From: Rhodoblastus sp963727035
GTDB lineage: Bacteria; Pseudomonadota; Alphaproteobacteria; Rhizobiales; Beijerinckiaceae
DNA: 64,000 bases
Direction: 5' to 3'
Assembly: GCA_963727035.1 (NCBI GenBank)
Contig: CAVSEY010000006.1
Coordinates: 1-64,000 of the forward strand
Positions 44,487 through 54,770 of this stretch are shown here, one piece after another. Each line of letters starts with the position of its first letter. Positions within the stretch are counted from its first letter, which is position 1. The position numbers and the translations under genes are program-made. The notes beneath the pieces are model-generated. The model ran no database searches and was not told the DNA's origin. It worked only from the letters and a program-made list of their open reading frames with translations.

Positions 44487-45689
44487 ATGGATTTCTTCAC
44501 TGTCGCGCTGGACGATGCCACCGAGTTGATGCGCTGGGCCCATGCGGTCGCGGCGATTCTCTGGGTCGGCTCCGCCTTCGCCTTGCTGAAACTCGATCTG
44601 GCGCTGAAAGCCCGGGCCAAGGACCCGACGCCGCAGACCCTGTTCATGCACGCCGGCCCGGGCTACCGCCTGACGCGGGCGACGGACGCCGACGAGAACG
44701 AGAGGGCGCTCAATTTCAAATGGGAGACCTATGCGACCTGGGCGAGCGGCTTCGCGCTTCTGTGCATGGTCTTCTGCGCCGCGCCCAGACTTTACCTGAT
44801 CGACCCGGCATTGTGGGACGCCGGCCCTTTGGCCGCGATCGCCGCCGCGATCCTCCCTCTGGCCTTGAGCTGGCTCGCCTATGACCTGCTGTGCGTAAAA
44901 AGCGGCCTGTGCGGCGACTCGCTGCTGTGGGGGCTGTTCATTTTCTGCGCCTTCCTCGCCCTGATCCTGACCCATGTCTTCGCCGGGCGCGCGGCTTATC
45001 CGCTGATCGGCGCCCATCTGGCGACGATCATGGCCGCCAATATCGCCCATGTCATCGTCCCCGTGCAAAAGCGGCGGCTGAGGGCCTTGCGCGCCGGCCT
45101 GCCCGGCGATGAAGCCGACCTGCGGCGCGCCGGCGTGCGCGCCCTCCACAATCAATATCTCGCGCTGCCGACGATTTTCTTCATGCTGTCCGGCCATGCG
45201 CCGCTTTTGTTCGCCAGCCCTCATAGTGGCGGCGCGGCGATATTGCTGATCGCCGGCTTTTTCCTGATTCGGCGGGTCTGGCTGAAAAATCTGCGCGGGC
45301 TCGGCCTGGACTGGAAGCTCAGCGCGGCGGCGGCGGCCAGTATCGGCCTCGCCTTCCTGATTTCATGGCCCGCGCCGCCGCCCGCCGAGCGGCAGGCGAG
45401 CGACGCTGCCGGAGCCATCGCGCAGGCGCTGCGCCCGAGCGGCGCGCAGGCGCAAACAATCATCGACGCCCGCTGCGTTCCCTGCCATGCGGCGCGTCCG
45501 CAATTCGCCGGCCTCGCCCATGCGGCGGCCGGGCTGGATTTCTCGCGGGCCGGCGCTGTGGAAAAGCATCGCGAGGAAATCCTGCGCGCTGCGGTCTATT
45601 CCCACGCCATGCCGCCGCCGGGCGCGGCGCCCGCGCTCGACGCGGCGGACAAAAACCTGCTGATCCGCTGGGCCGAGGGCTCCGATTAA
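44487..45689 (+). CDS. puuD: urate hydroxylase PuuD with C-terminal cytochrome c domain
   Basis: A membrane urate oxidase that passes electrons to a cytochrome c domain. The 400-residue protein has about eight helices with HAVAAILWVGSAF near residue 18 and HVFAGRAAYPLIGAH in the middle. The haem-binding CVPCH motif starts at residue 330 and a methionine in SHAMPP is a likely axial ligand. No other purine-degradation gene is near. The 3' end overlaps the convergent GST gene by four bases. Confidence 0.9.
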   Translation: MDFFTVALDDATELMRWAHAVAAILWVGSAFALLKLDLALKARAKDPTPQTLFMHAGPGYRLTRATDADENERALNFKWETYATWASGFALLCMVFCAAPRLYLIDPALWDAGPLAAIAAAILPLALSWLAYDLLCVKSGLCGDSLLWGLFIFCAFLALILTHVFAGRAAYPLIGAHLATIMAANIAHVIVPVQKRRLRALRAGLPGDEADLRRAGVRALHNQYLALPTIFFMLSGHAPLLFASPHSGGAAILLIAGFFLIRRVWLKNLRGLGLDWKLSAAAAASIGLAFLISWPAPPPAERQASDAAGAIAQALRPSGAQAQTIIDARCVPCHAARPQFAGLAHAAAGLDFSRAGAVEKHREEILRAAVYSHAMPPPGAAPALDAADKNLLIRWAEGSD

Positions 45690-46342
45690 AATTCGACGTC
45701 CAGTTCTTCGACTTCGTCGGGCTCCGCCTTCGCGGCTTCGGACCATTCGACCATCGGCCCCCAGCTCAGGATATGGTCGCGGAAGGCGGCGCATTCGGAA
45801 TCGAGCGCAGCATCGTAGGTCGCGAAACGCGAGCACACCGGCGCATACATGGCGTCGGCGAGGGTCGGGCGCTTGCCGAACAGGAAGGGCCCGCCGTAGC
45901 GGCTCAGGCAGTCGCGCCAGATCACGCAGACCCGGTCGATGTCGGGCTTCGCGCCCGACCAGACCCGGAAATCGGGGAAATGCGCCTTGATGTTCATCGG
46001 CAAAGCCGAGCGCAGATTGGCGAAACCCGAATGCATTTCGCCCGACACCGAGCGGTTGTGGGTGCGCGCGGCGAGGTCTTTCGGAAGGATCAGGGCCTTG
46101 GGAAAGGTCTCGGCGAGATATTCGGCCATGGCCAGCGTGTCCCAGACATGCAGGCCGTTATGGTCGAGCGCCGGAGTGAGGAAGGAAGGCGAAAGCAGCA
46201 GCAATTCGGCGCGTGCGTCGGGATCGTCGATCGACAGGCGCCTTTCCTCGAAATCGAGCCCCGCCAATTTGCACAACAGCCAACCGCGCAACGACCACGA
46301 CGAGTAATTCTTGCTGCTTATGGTCAGCACCGCCTTAGCCAT
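45686..46342 (-). CDS. glutathione S-transferase family protein
   Basis: Soluble GST with an N-terminal thioredoxin-like domain (SSKNYSSWSLRGWLLCKLAGL) and an all-helical C-terminal domain (GPFLFGKRPTLADAMYAPV). I start it at MAKAVLTISSKN, giving 218 residues; an in-frame extension to 46528 is not homologous. Substrate unknown. Confidence 0.88.
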   Translation of the reverse strand: MAKAVLTISSKNYSSWSLRGWLLCKLAGLDFEERRLSIDDPDARAELLLLSPSFLTPALDHNGLHVWDTLAMAEYLAETFPKALILPKDLAARTHNRSVSGEMHSGFANLRSALPMNIKAHFPDFRVWSGAKPDIDRVCVIWRDCLSRYGGPFLFGKRPTLADAMYAPVCSRFATYDAALDSECAAFRDHILSWGPMVEWSEAAKAEPDEVEELDVEF

Positions 46343-46592
46343 ATCGAACGCTCCCGGTCCGCTCCAAGTTAACTCATGTGCAGCCATGACCGCAACGCGC
46401 ATTTTTTGGACATGGCGCCACGTTTCCAGGCGAATATCGCCAAAACAGTATGTTTTTTCAGCACCGTATTTTCTATACCATTTGCGCTTAGACCTTTCCC
46501 GGATTCTATGCGAGCATGGTTCGGCCATAGCTGTTTCGAATTGACTCGTGGCGCCGTGGCAGGGGCGGCCAAACGGGATCGGTGCGTGGGGA

Positions 46593-47810
46593 ATGTTTTA
46601 TCAAACCTATCAAGCCCAGTCGGATCTGATGGCGCCCGTCAAGGCCTTCGCGCGCCTCGCTCTGGAGGCTCTCAACAGCCCTTTCCCCGCCTTCAATGAA
46701 AATATCCTGATCCGCAACTTTTCGGCCGCCTATGAGATGATCGACCGCGCCGGCCTCACCCATGTCCGGCCGCCCTATGGGATCAAGGCGGTTCCCGTCG
46801 GCAATGAAATGGTCCCCGTCACCGAGGAAGAGGCGGCCTCGACGCCTTTCGCCGCCCTGCTTCATTTCAAGAAGGATATTTCGGTTCAGCAGCCGCGCGT
46901 CCTGGTGATCGCGCCGCTGTCGGGCCATTTCGCGACCCTGCTGCGCTCGACCGTACAGACCCTGCTGCGCGACCATGACGTCTATATCACCGACTGGCGC
47001 AACGCCCGCGACGTCAGCCTCGCCGACGGCGACTTCGGTGTCGACGATTATGTCGCCCATGTCATCGGGTTCCTCGAACAGATCGGCCCCGGCGCTCATG
47101 TGGTCGCCGTGTGCCAGCCCTGCGTCCAGGCGCTCGCGGCGGCCGCGATCATGGGCGAGGACGACAATCCGGCCGCGCCCGCCTCGATGACTTTGATGGC
47201 GGGTCCGATCGACACCAGGATCAGCCCGACCAAAGTCAACGTGCTCGCCAAGGAAAAACCGATCTCCTGGTTCGAGCACAACCTGATCGCGCGTGTGCCG
47301 TTGCGGTTCCGGGGCGCGCAGCGCCGCGTCTATCCCGGCTTCGTCCAGCTCTCCGCCTTCCTGGCGATGAACATGGAGCGCCATATCAAGGCGCAGGTCG
47401 AGCTGTTCCATCATCTCGCCGGCGGCGACATGGAAAAGGCGAACCAGACCAAGGCCTTCTATGACGAATATTTCGCGGTGCTCGACCTGGCGGCGGAATT
47501 TTACCTGGAAACCGTGCAATGGGTGTTCCAGGAGCATCGGCTGCCGCTGGGACGGATGACGTTCCGCGGTCGCACGCTGGACCCGAAGGCGATCCGCCGC
47601 ACAGCTTTGCTCACCGTCGAGGGCGAGCGCGACGACATCTGCGCGGTCGGCCAGACCATGGCGGCGCATGACCTCACGCCCAATCTGAAGCCCTTCCGCA
47701 AGCGCCATCACCTTCAGCCGGGCGTCGGCCATTATGGCGTGTTCAGCGGCAAAAAATGGGAAGGGCAGGTTTATCCCATCATGCGCAACATGATTTTGCA
47801 GAATGATTGA
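46593..47810 (+). CDS. phaZ: intracellular polyhydroxyalkanoate depolymerase PhaZ
   Basis: Mobilises stored polyhydroxybutyrate granules. The 405-residue alpha/beta hydrolase begins MFYQTYQAQSDLMAPV, the usual PhaZ N-terminus. The nucleophile is a cysteine in the VCQPCVQ elbow, with the catalytic histidine in GVGHYGVFSG. An ATG 45 bases upstream is less likely. A PHA-granule gene follows, which supports the assignment. Confidence 0.92.
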   Translation: MFYQTYQAQSDLMAPVKAFARLALEALNSPFPAFNENILIRNFSAAYEMIDRAGLTHVRPPYGIKAVPVGNEMVPVTEEEAASTPFAALLHFKKDISVQQPRVLVIAPLSGHFATLLRSTVQTLLRDHDVYITDWRNARDVSLADGDFGVDDYVAHVIGFLEQIGPGAHVVAVCQPCVQALAAAAIMGEDDNPAAPASMTLMAGPIDTRISPTKVNVLAKEKPISWFEHNLIARVPLRFRGAQRRVYPGFVQLSAFLAMNMERHIKAQVELFHHLAGGDMEKANQTKAFYDEYFAVLDLAAEFYLETVQWVFQEHRLPLGRMTFRGRTLDPKAIRRTALLTVEGERDDICAVGQTMAAHDLTPNLKPFRKRHHLQPGVGHYGVFSGKKWEGQVYPIMRNMILQND

Positions 47811-47900
47811 GCCGCGCGCGTAAATCACCCCGGCGCCGCTGGCTTTTTTGCACAAAGGCCATTACCTCCTTCCCGATCCTTGCAAAGCGGGAGCGGCGGG

Positions 47901-48224
47901 ATGGGACAGATTGTCAGCATCGACGTGAAGCACAGCCTGGGCGCCGAGGAATCCAAACGGCGGGTTCAGGCCGGCATCGAAGCCATGAAGGCGAAATATG
48001 GCGAGCAGCTTTCCTTCGCTCAGGTCGAATGGAACGACATGCATGCCGATGTCGTCGTCAGCGCCCTCGGCCATTCGCTCAAGGGGACCTTCGATTTCCT
48101 GCCCGATTTCGTGCGGGTCTCGCTCGAACTGCCCTGGATCCTGGCGCTCGTCGCGGAAAGGGCCAAAAGCCTGATCGCGCACAAGACCGAGGACATGCTG
48201 CTGCTGCCGCCGCCCAAGGGCTGA
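47901..48224 (+). CDS. polyhydroxyalkanoic acid system family protein (PHA_gran_rgn)
   Basis: A small granule-associated or granule-regulation protein. The 107-residue protein has SIDVKHSLGAEESKRRVQAGI and FLPDFVRVSLELPWILALVAE, typical of the family. ATG at 47901 follows GGAGCGGCGGG. It lies 90 bases after phaZ and is probably expressed with it. vsr follows after eight bases. Confidence 0.85.
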   Translation: MGQIVSIDVKHSLGAEESKRRVQAGIEAMKAKYGEQLSFAQVEWNDMHADVVVSALGHSLKGTFDFLPDFVRVSLELPWILALVAERAKSLIAHKTEDMLLLPPPKG

Positions 48225-48232
48225 CGAGCGCG

Positions 48233-48667
48233 ATGGAGCGTTCCGACGTCATGCGCGCGGTCAAGGGACGCGACACGACGCCGGAGCGCGTCGTGCGCAA
48301 GATTCTCCGCGACATCGCGCCCGGCTATCGCCTGTGCCGCCGCGACCTGCCCGGCGCGCCCGACATCGCTTATATCGGCAGGAAGAAGGTCATCTTCGTC
48401 CACGGCTGCTTCTGGCACGGCCATGACTGCAAGCGCGGCGCGCGCCTGCCGAAAGCCAACGCCGAATATTGGGCCGCGAAAATCGCGCGAAACCGGGCGC
48501 GGGACGAAAAGCACCGCGGGGCCTATGCCACTATAGGCTGGGACATGCTGACGATCTGGGAATGCGAGACGCGCGACGCGGCGGCGCTGGCTCAACGATT
48601 GCGCGATTTTGTCGGCGGGCCGCCTCCTTCCTTAGCCGAACTTGGAACCGGTCCCGCAAAAGCGTAA
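48233..48667 (+). CDS. vsr: very short patch repair endonuclease Vsr
   Basis: Nicks 5' of the T in T-G mismatches that arise when 5-methylcytosine deaminates. The 144-residue protein starts MERSDVMRAVKGRDTTPE and has GAPDIAYIGRKKVIFVHGCFWHGHDC, including the metal and zinc ligands. Usually paired with a cytosine-C5 methyltransferase (dcm), but none is in the window. It is eight bases after the PHA-granule gene. Confidence 0.92.
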   Translation: MERSDVMRAVKGRDTTPERVVRKILRDIAPGYRLCRRDLPGAPDIAYIGRKKVIFVHGCFWHGHDCKRGARLPKANAEYWAAKIARNRARDEKHRGAYATIGWDMLTIWECETRDAAALAQRLRDFVGGPPPSLAELGTGPAKA

Positions 48668-48703
48668 ACCGGCGCATCCGCGAAAAATTTCAGGACCGCC
48701 GCG

Positions 48704-50321
48704 ATGACCGCTCCTTACGCTCCGCTCTTCCCCCTCGGCAAGGACGAAACGCCTTACCGCAAGCTCACCGACAAAGGCGTGAGCGTCAAAAATTTCGAGG
48801 GCGAGGACATTCTGGTGGTCGAGCCCGAGGCCTTGCGCCTGCTGGCGGAAACCGCGATGGCCGACATCAATCATCTGCTGCGGCCCGGCCATCTCGCCCA
48901 ATTGAGAAAAATCCTCGACGATCCGGAGGCGACCTCCAACGACAAATTCGTCGCCTTCGACCTGTTGAAAAACGCCAATATCGCGGCCGGCGGCGTGCTG
49001 CCGATGTGCCAGGACACCGGCACCGCGATCATCATGGGCAAGAAGGGCCGCCGCGTCTTCACCAAGGGCGGCGACGAGGCCGCGCTTTCGCAGGGCGTCA
49101 AGGACGCCTATGACAAGAAAAACCTGCGCTATTCGCAGCTCGCAGCGCTTTCGATGTTCGAGGAGCGCAACACGCGAACCAACCTCCCCGCCCAGATCGA
49201 CATTTTCGAGGACGGCGAGGATTCTTATAAATTCCTGTTCATGGCCAAGGGCGGCGGCTCGGCCAACAAGACCTATCTGGTCCAGGGAACGCCCTCCATG
49301 CTGACCCACGACCGGCTGCTGGATGTGCTGAAAAAGCAGATTCTGGGGCTGGGCACCGCCGCCTGCCCGCCCTATCACCTCGCCATCGTCATCGGCGGCC
49401 TGTCCGCCGAGCTGAACCTGAAAACCGTAAAACTCGCCTCGGCGCGCTATCTCGACAATCTGCCCGACCGAAGGCGGCGAGGACGGCCATGCCTTCCGCG
49501 ACCTCAATCTGGAGGCGGAAATCCACAAGCTGACCCAGGACCTCGGCGTCGGCGCGCAATTCGGCGGCAAATATTTCTGCCATGACGTGCGGGTGATCCG
49601 CCTGCCCCGCCATGGCGCCTCGCTGCCGATCGGCATTGGCGTGTCGTGCTCGGCCGACCGTCAGGCGCTGGGCAAGATCACCAAAGACGGCGTGTTCGTC
49701 GAGGAATTGGAGCACGATCCGGCCAAATACCTGCCTCATCTCGATGAGGCGACGCTTGGCGGTCCGGTGGTCAAGATCGATCTCAACCAGCCGATGAAGG
49801 ACATTCTGGCGACCTTGACGAAATATCCGGTCAAGACCCGGCTGTCGCTCACCGGAACCATCATCGTCGCGCGCGACCTCGCCCACGCCAGGATCCGCGA
49901 GCGGCTGGAGGCGGGCGAGCCCATGCCGGACTATTTCAGGAACCATCCGGTCTATTACGCCGGCCCGGCCAAGACGCCGGTGGGCTACGCCTCGGGCTCG
50001 TTCGGCCCGACCACGGCCGGGCGCATGGACGGCTATGTCGATCACTTTCAGTCGCATGGCGGCTCGATGGTCATGCTCGCCAAGGGCAATCGTTCAGGCG
50101 CCGTCACCGAGGCCTGCAGGAAGCACGGCGGCTTCTACCTCGGCTCGATCGGCGGCCCGGCCGCGCGCCTCGCCCAGGATTGCATCAAAAAGGTCGAGCT
50201 GCTGGAATATCCCGAACTCGGCATGGAGGCGATCTGGAAGATCGATGTTGCGAATTTCCCCGCCTTTATTGTCGTGGACGATAAAGGTAATGATTTTTTC
50301 AAGGAGCTACATCTGTCCTGA
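48704..50321 (+). CDS. class I fumarate hydratase, frameshifted
   Basis: Iron-sulfur fumarase of the TCA cycle. Conserved cysteines are in GVLPMCQDTGTA, TAACPPYHLA and GVSCSADRQA. KGGGSANKTYL and GSFGPTTAGRMDGYVDHF match the family. The frame breaks at 49466: CTGCCCGACCGAAGG needs one G fewer to give LPTEGGEDGHAFRDL. Restored length is about 538 residues, normal for the two-domain form. The C-terminal part also has the KGNRSGAVTEACRKHGGFYLG block. Confidence 0.9.
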
Positions 50322-50335
50322 GATCGGAAATATCG

Positions 50336-50785
50336 GTGCAAAGCGAGCAAACCCTGCACAAACTCGGCGTTCTGGACCGCGAATTGATCGAACATCGTGT
50401 CAGGACCATTTTCGAGCGCCGCGCGGAAGGCGACATTCCCGGCATGCTGGAATATGCCGCGGAGGACATTTCATACCATGTCCTCGGAAACTGGACGCTC
50501 TATCCCTTTTCCCGTCCGGCGCGCGGCAAGGCGGCCTTCGCCCAGGCGCTGGCGGCCATCGCGGTCATGTATGAAAATCTCGGCTCGACCATCCACGAAC
50601 TGGTGATCGACGGTGATCGCGCGGCGCTGCATCGCACCTCCAAATTGCGCAATCGCGGCACGGGACAGGCCATCGCGATCGACGTTTGCGATTTCCTCCG
50701 TTTCCGCGACGGCCTGGTGATCGAATTTTCCGAATATCCCGATTCCGCGGCCCTGGAGCGGCTCGACCGATCGTCCGCACCCTAA
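50336..50785 (+). CDS. SnoaL/NTF2-like protein
   Basis: A 149-residue protein with an NTF2-like cone fold: an N-terminal helix with EHRVRTIFERRAEGDIPGML, then strands rich in aromatic residues ending in DFLRFRDGLVIEFSEYPDS. Enzymatic role unknown; such proteins include ketosteroid isomerase-like enzymes. The start is a GTG 14 bases after the fumarase stop. A repeat element starts at its stop codon. Confidence 0.75.
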   Translation: MQSEQTLHKLGVLDRELIEHRVRTIFERRAEGDIPGMLEYAAEDISYHVLGNWTLYPFSRPARGKAAFAQALAAIAVMYENLGSTIHELVIDGDRAALHRTSKLRNRGTGQAIAIDVCDFLRFRDGLVIEFSEYPDSAALERLDRSSAP

Positions 50786-50891
50786 TACCATTGGCCCTTG
50801 TTTCCAACTCGTCGGAAACAGCGCGCCGCGTCAGCCGGCGCCGCCGGTCGGCGCGGATACCATCGGTCCTTTTCAAGGGCCGATGGTATAA
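50785..50891 (+). repeat. composite palindromic repeat, copy A
   Basis: Contains TTGTTTCCAACTCGTCGGAAACA followed by a perfect-looking arm pair ACCATCGGTCCTTTT and AAGGGCCGATGGT. The same parts occur in reverse orientation at 51298-51424. It begins at the NTF2-like stop codon and ends four bases before the next gene, so it may terminate both. Confidence 0.8.
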
Positions 50892-50895
50892 GATC

Positions 50896-51195
50896 TCATT
50901 GGCCCGGGTAAATCGTGATCCGCACACGACCATGGGAATGGGCGCGGGAGCGGACGCGGGCATGGCGCCGGCCCGCCTTTCCGCGCCCGGCGGGCGCCGC
51001 CTGCGGGGCCGGCCGGAAATGGCCTTGATGGAACGCAGGTCCCGACGCGGCGAGGCAGGAATTGTAGGCGTCGGCGTCCTTGAACCTGGCGCAGGGATCG
51101 CCGGCCGCCCAAGCGGGCGGTGAGCCGACAAGAAGAAACACGAACATCAAAACCGCGCGGCGATGCTGAACACTCACAGTTTGCGACCTTTCCAC
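50896..51195 (-). CDS. small secreted protein of unknown function
   Basis: Short protein with a signal peptide (FVFLLVGSPPAWA, cut before AGDP) and a mature part starting with DPCARFKDADAYNSCLA, containing two cysteines. The C-terminal half is basic and rich in Arg, Gly and His. A GTG at 51177 is another start. Similar DPC..F.DADAYN.C motifs occur in hypothetical proteins of this order, as far as I recall. It is enclosed by inverted copies of a composite repeat. Confidence 0.6.
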   Translation of the reverse strand: MERSQTVSVQHRRAVLMFVFLLVGSPPAWAAGDPCARFKDADAYNSCLAASGPAFHQGHFRPAPQAAPAGRGKAGRRHARVRSRAHSHGRVRITIYPGQ

Positions 51196-51297
51196 GACGA
51201 GCGACCTTATCCGGCTCGCGAAGCACCGCGCCTATCGAGGGCAAATCCTCCTCACTCCGCACATCAACGATAATTTGAGGATCGGCCGATGAAAACC

Positions 51298-51424
51298 TTA
51301 TACCATCGGCCCTTGAAAAGGACCGATGGTATCGTCGCCGACCGGCCGGACGAACCAAAACTTGGCCGGCTGACGCCGGCGGGCGCCCTTGTTTCCGACG
51401 AGTCGGAAACAAGCGCCAATGGTG
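51298..51424 (-). repeat. composite palindromic repeat, copy B (inverted)
   Basis: Reverse-oriented copy of the element at 50785-50891. It holds ACCATCGGCCCTTGAAAAGG with its complementary arm, then a GC-rich spacer longer than in copy A, then TTTCCGACGAGTCGGAAA, a perfect hairpin. The two copies are 406 bases apart and face each other across the small secreted-protein gene. Confidence 0.8.
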
Positions 51425-51531
51425 TTATTCACGCTTTTCAATTTCACCGATCAGGGGCTGCATACGATCACGGACTCCGTCAAACGCGCCGAAGCGGCGA
51501 AGGTCGGCTGACGGGCGCGCGGGCGCTCGGG

Positions 51532-52296
51532 TCAGCGTTTGGCGGCGACCAGCGAAAAAAACGCGCCCTGGGGGTCGAAACATTGCGCGATCCAGGCGCC
51601 GCCGGGGACCTCGGCCGGCCCGTGGACGATCTTTCCGCCGGCTTTGGCTACCTTTTCCAAAGTCGCGTCAAGCGCGGCGACGGTGAAATAATGGTTCCAG
51701 AACGGCTGAGGCATTGCGGGCTGACGCTTCATCATGCCGCCGACCGGCGCGCCGCCGGTCGCGAAAAGCTGATAGACGCCCATCGGCCCCATATCCAGCG
51801 CTTCGCTTCTGGTCCAGCCGAAACGGGCGGAATAGAAGGCGAAAGCCTGTTCGACATCGTCGCAGAACAGCTCATGCCAGCCGACATGGCCAACGGTCAT
51901 GGGCGGTTGGTCGAGCGCATTGACGCCGCCCAGTCCGGCCCAGAGCGCGAAGGCCGCGCCTTGCGGATCGCCCACCACCGCGAAACGTCCGATGTTCTCC
52001 AGGGTTTCCGGGGCCCGAAACAGCCGGCCGCCCGCCGCGACAATTGCCGCCGCATCGGCGTCCACGTCGGGCGACGCGACATAGCCGAACCAGGATGGAC
52101 GCGCGCCCTGCGCCTTGGCGTCCTCCGGGAGCAGCATCAAACCGGCGGCTGCATTGCCGTCGTGGAAAAAAATGCGGTAATCGCGCCGGGCGTGGCCGGG
52201 CGTGGCGCAGGTCCAGCCGAGAACGGCGTCGTAAAAGGCCTGCGCCGCCTCGACGTCGCTCGTCAGCAGCTCGACCCAGCAGAATCCTTGCGCCAT
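51532..52296 (-). CDS. VOC-family protein (two glyoxalase-like domains)
   Basis: A 254-residue protein with two vicinal-oxygen-chelate modules (about residues 4-120 and 135-250). The first starts FCWVELLTSDVEAAQAFYDAVLGW; the second starts VGHVGWHELFCDDVEQAFAFY. The family includes glyoxalases and Cfp30B-like antigens; substrate unknown. It lies 29 bases downstream of pheT and could share its transcript. Confidence 0.85.
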   Translation of the reverse strand: MAQGFCWVELLTSDVEAAQAFYDAVLGWTCATPGHARRDYRIFFHDGNAAAGLMLLPEDAKAQGARPSWFGYVASPDVDADAAAIVAAGGRLFRAPETLENIGRFAVVGDPQGAAFALWAGLGGVNALDQPPMTVGHVGWHELFCDDVEQAFAFYSARFGWTRSEALDMGPMGVYQLFATGGAPVGGMMKRQPAMPQPFWNHYFTVAALDATLEKVAKAGGKIVHGPAEVPGGAWIAQCFDPQGAFFSLVAAKR

Positions 52297-52325
52297 GGTC
52301 CCCTCCCTGAAGACTGCGCCAAAGG

Positions 52326-54756
52326 TCAGCCGCGCAGGACGGCTCCGGTCTTTTTGCCCGCCTCCGCGACGACCTTGGCCGCGACCGCCTCGATCTCGGC
52401 GTCGGTCAGCGTTTTTTCGCGCGGCTGGAGCGTGACGCTGAGGGCGATCGACTTCTTGCCCTCGGGAACGCCCGGCCCCTCATAGAGATCGAACACCCCG
52501 ACCTGCACGATCAGGGCGCGGTCCGCGCCCTGAGCCGCCTTGATCAGGTCGGCCGCCTTGACATCCTTGTCCACGATGAAGGCGAAATCGCGCTCGACCG
52601 GCTGGAAATCCGACAGTTCGAGCTTCGGCCTCGCCTTGGTCGGTTTGGGCTTCGGCGGCGGCAGCAGGTCGAGAAGCAGTTCGAAGGCGACGATCGGCCC
52701 GGTCGCGTCGAAGGCCTCCAGAATTCTGGGATGCAGCTCGCCGAACCAGCCGACATTGTGGCGCGGGCCGAATTGCAGGCTCGCGGAGCGACCCGGATGC
52801 AGAAAATCCGGCCCTCCGGCGACGACCTGAACGGCGCCCGCCGCAACGCCCAGCGTCGACAGCAGCGCCAGAACGTCGGCCTTGGCGTCGAAGACATCGA
52901 CCGGAGCCGCCTTGTCGCTCCAATGGCGCCCCGCGCCGCAAGCTTTCGCCGTCCCCCGGCGCAAACCGGCGGCGGCGGCATATTGACCGTCTTCCTCGTC
53001 GGTCCGGAAAATCTGGCCCACCTCGAACAAGGCGACATCGCCGAAGCCACGCGCGGCATTGGCCTTGGCGCCCTTGATGAGGCCGGGCAGCAGGCTCGGC
53101 CGCATGTCGGAAAGATCGGCCGCGATCGGATTGGCCAGCGCAAGCTCGGGCGCGCCGCCGCCGAAATTTTCGGCCTCGTCCTTGCCGACGAAGGACCAGG
53201 TGACCGCCTCGACCATGCCGCGCGCGGCAAGCGCGCGTCGCGCCGCGCGCACCCGCCGCTGCAACAGGGTCAGGACGGGCCCGGCGACGGCGGCGTCGCG
53301 GGCAAGCGGAACCGAGGCGATGCGGTCAAAGCCGGCGATGCGGACGATTTCCTCGACCAGGTCGGCCTTGCCCTCGATATCCGGGCGCCAGCTCGGCGCG
53401 CGCACATGGACATGGCCGAAATTGGAAATCTGCCCGGCGACCGAAAAGCCGAGCTTTTCCAGCGCCCCGACCATTTCGCTGGCGCCGAGCTTCAGGCCGG
53501 TCAGTCGCTCGACCTCGCTCAAGGGGAAGGAAATGCCGTCGGGCGGGTCCGGGACGCGGCCGGCGACGACGACTTCCGAAGCCTCGCCGCCGCAGAGGTC
53601 CAGAACCAATTTGGTCGCCAGCTCCAGGCCGGGCAGGACGAAGGCCGGATCGACGCCGCGCTCGAAGCGGTAGCGCGCGTCCGAGACAATGCCGAGCCTT
53701 CGGCCGGTCTGGGCGATATTGTTCGGATCCCACAAAGCCGATTCGATCAGCACGTCACGTCGTGCCGTCGTCGCAGCCCGAGGCCTCGCCGCCCATGATC
53801 CCGGCGAGCGATTCGACGCCACGGTGGTCACATATGACCACCGCGTTTTCATCGAGCGCATAGCTCCGTCCGTCGAGCGCGAGCAGGCTTTCGCCGGCCT
53901 TGGCGCGGCGCACCGCGAGATCGCCCGCAACCTTGCTGGCGTCGAAGACATGCAGCGGCCGGCCGCGATCGAAGGTGAGGAAATTGGTGATGTCCACAAG
54001 AGCGTTGATCGGGCGCAGGCCGATGCTTTTCAGCCTTTTCTGCAACCAGTCCGGGCTCGGGCCGTTCTTGACGCCGCGCACCAGCCGCACAGCGAAGATC
54101 GGCGCCAGCCGCGCGTCGCCCGGCGCAAAATCCAGGTTCACCCGGACCGGACAGGGGAAATTGCCCGCAATCGTTTGGACGCTCGCGCTTTTCAGCCGGC
54201 CGAGACCAGCGGCGGCGAGATCGCGAGCGATGCCGTAAACGCTCGCGGCGTCCGAGCGGTTGGGGGTGAGGTTGATCTCGATGAGCGGATCGTCGAGCCC
54301 GGCGAAAGCCGCATAGGCCGCGCCGACCGGCGCGTCGGCGGCAAGCTCGAAAATGCCCGAGGAATCGCCTTCAAGGCCCAGTTCTTCGGGCGAACACATC
54401 ATGCCGGCGGATTCGACGCCGCGGATCACCCCCTTGGACAAGGTGAAATTCTTGGCCGGAATGAAAGCGCCGGGCGGCGCGAACACGGTTTTCAGCCCGG
54501 CCCGCGCGTTGGGCGCGCCGCAGACCACCTGAAGCGGCGCGCCCTCGCCGGCGCTGACCTGACAGACCCGGAGGCGGTCGGCGTTGGGATGGGGCGCGGC
54601 GGAGAGAATTTCGGCGATCTTGAACACGCCGAGGGTTTCCAGCGGATTTTCGACGCGCTCGACCTCCAGTCCGATGCGGGTCAGGGTCTCGACGATTTTT
54701 TCGAGCGAAGCCTCGGTGTCGAGATGCTGTTTCAGCCAGGAGAGGGTGAATTTCAT
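52326..54756 (-). CDS. pheT: phenylalanyl-tRNA synthetase beta subunit, frameshifted
   Basis: The beta chain of the alpha2-beta2 PheRS, essential for charging tRNA-Phe. The N-terminal MKFTLSWLKQHLDTE, the B3/B4 region with GIMGGEASG, RYRFERGVDPAFV, the B5 domain and the C-terminal anticodon-binding domain are all present. The frame breaks at about 53766: GACGACGGCACG should read D-D-A-R-R-D-V, so one extra base is present. As sequenced, the first half would stop at 53755. Restored length is about 809 residues, normal for the family. Confidence 0.9.
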
Positions 54757-54770
54757 TTTTCTTTCCTTCG

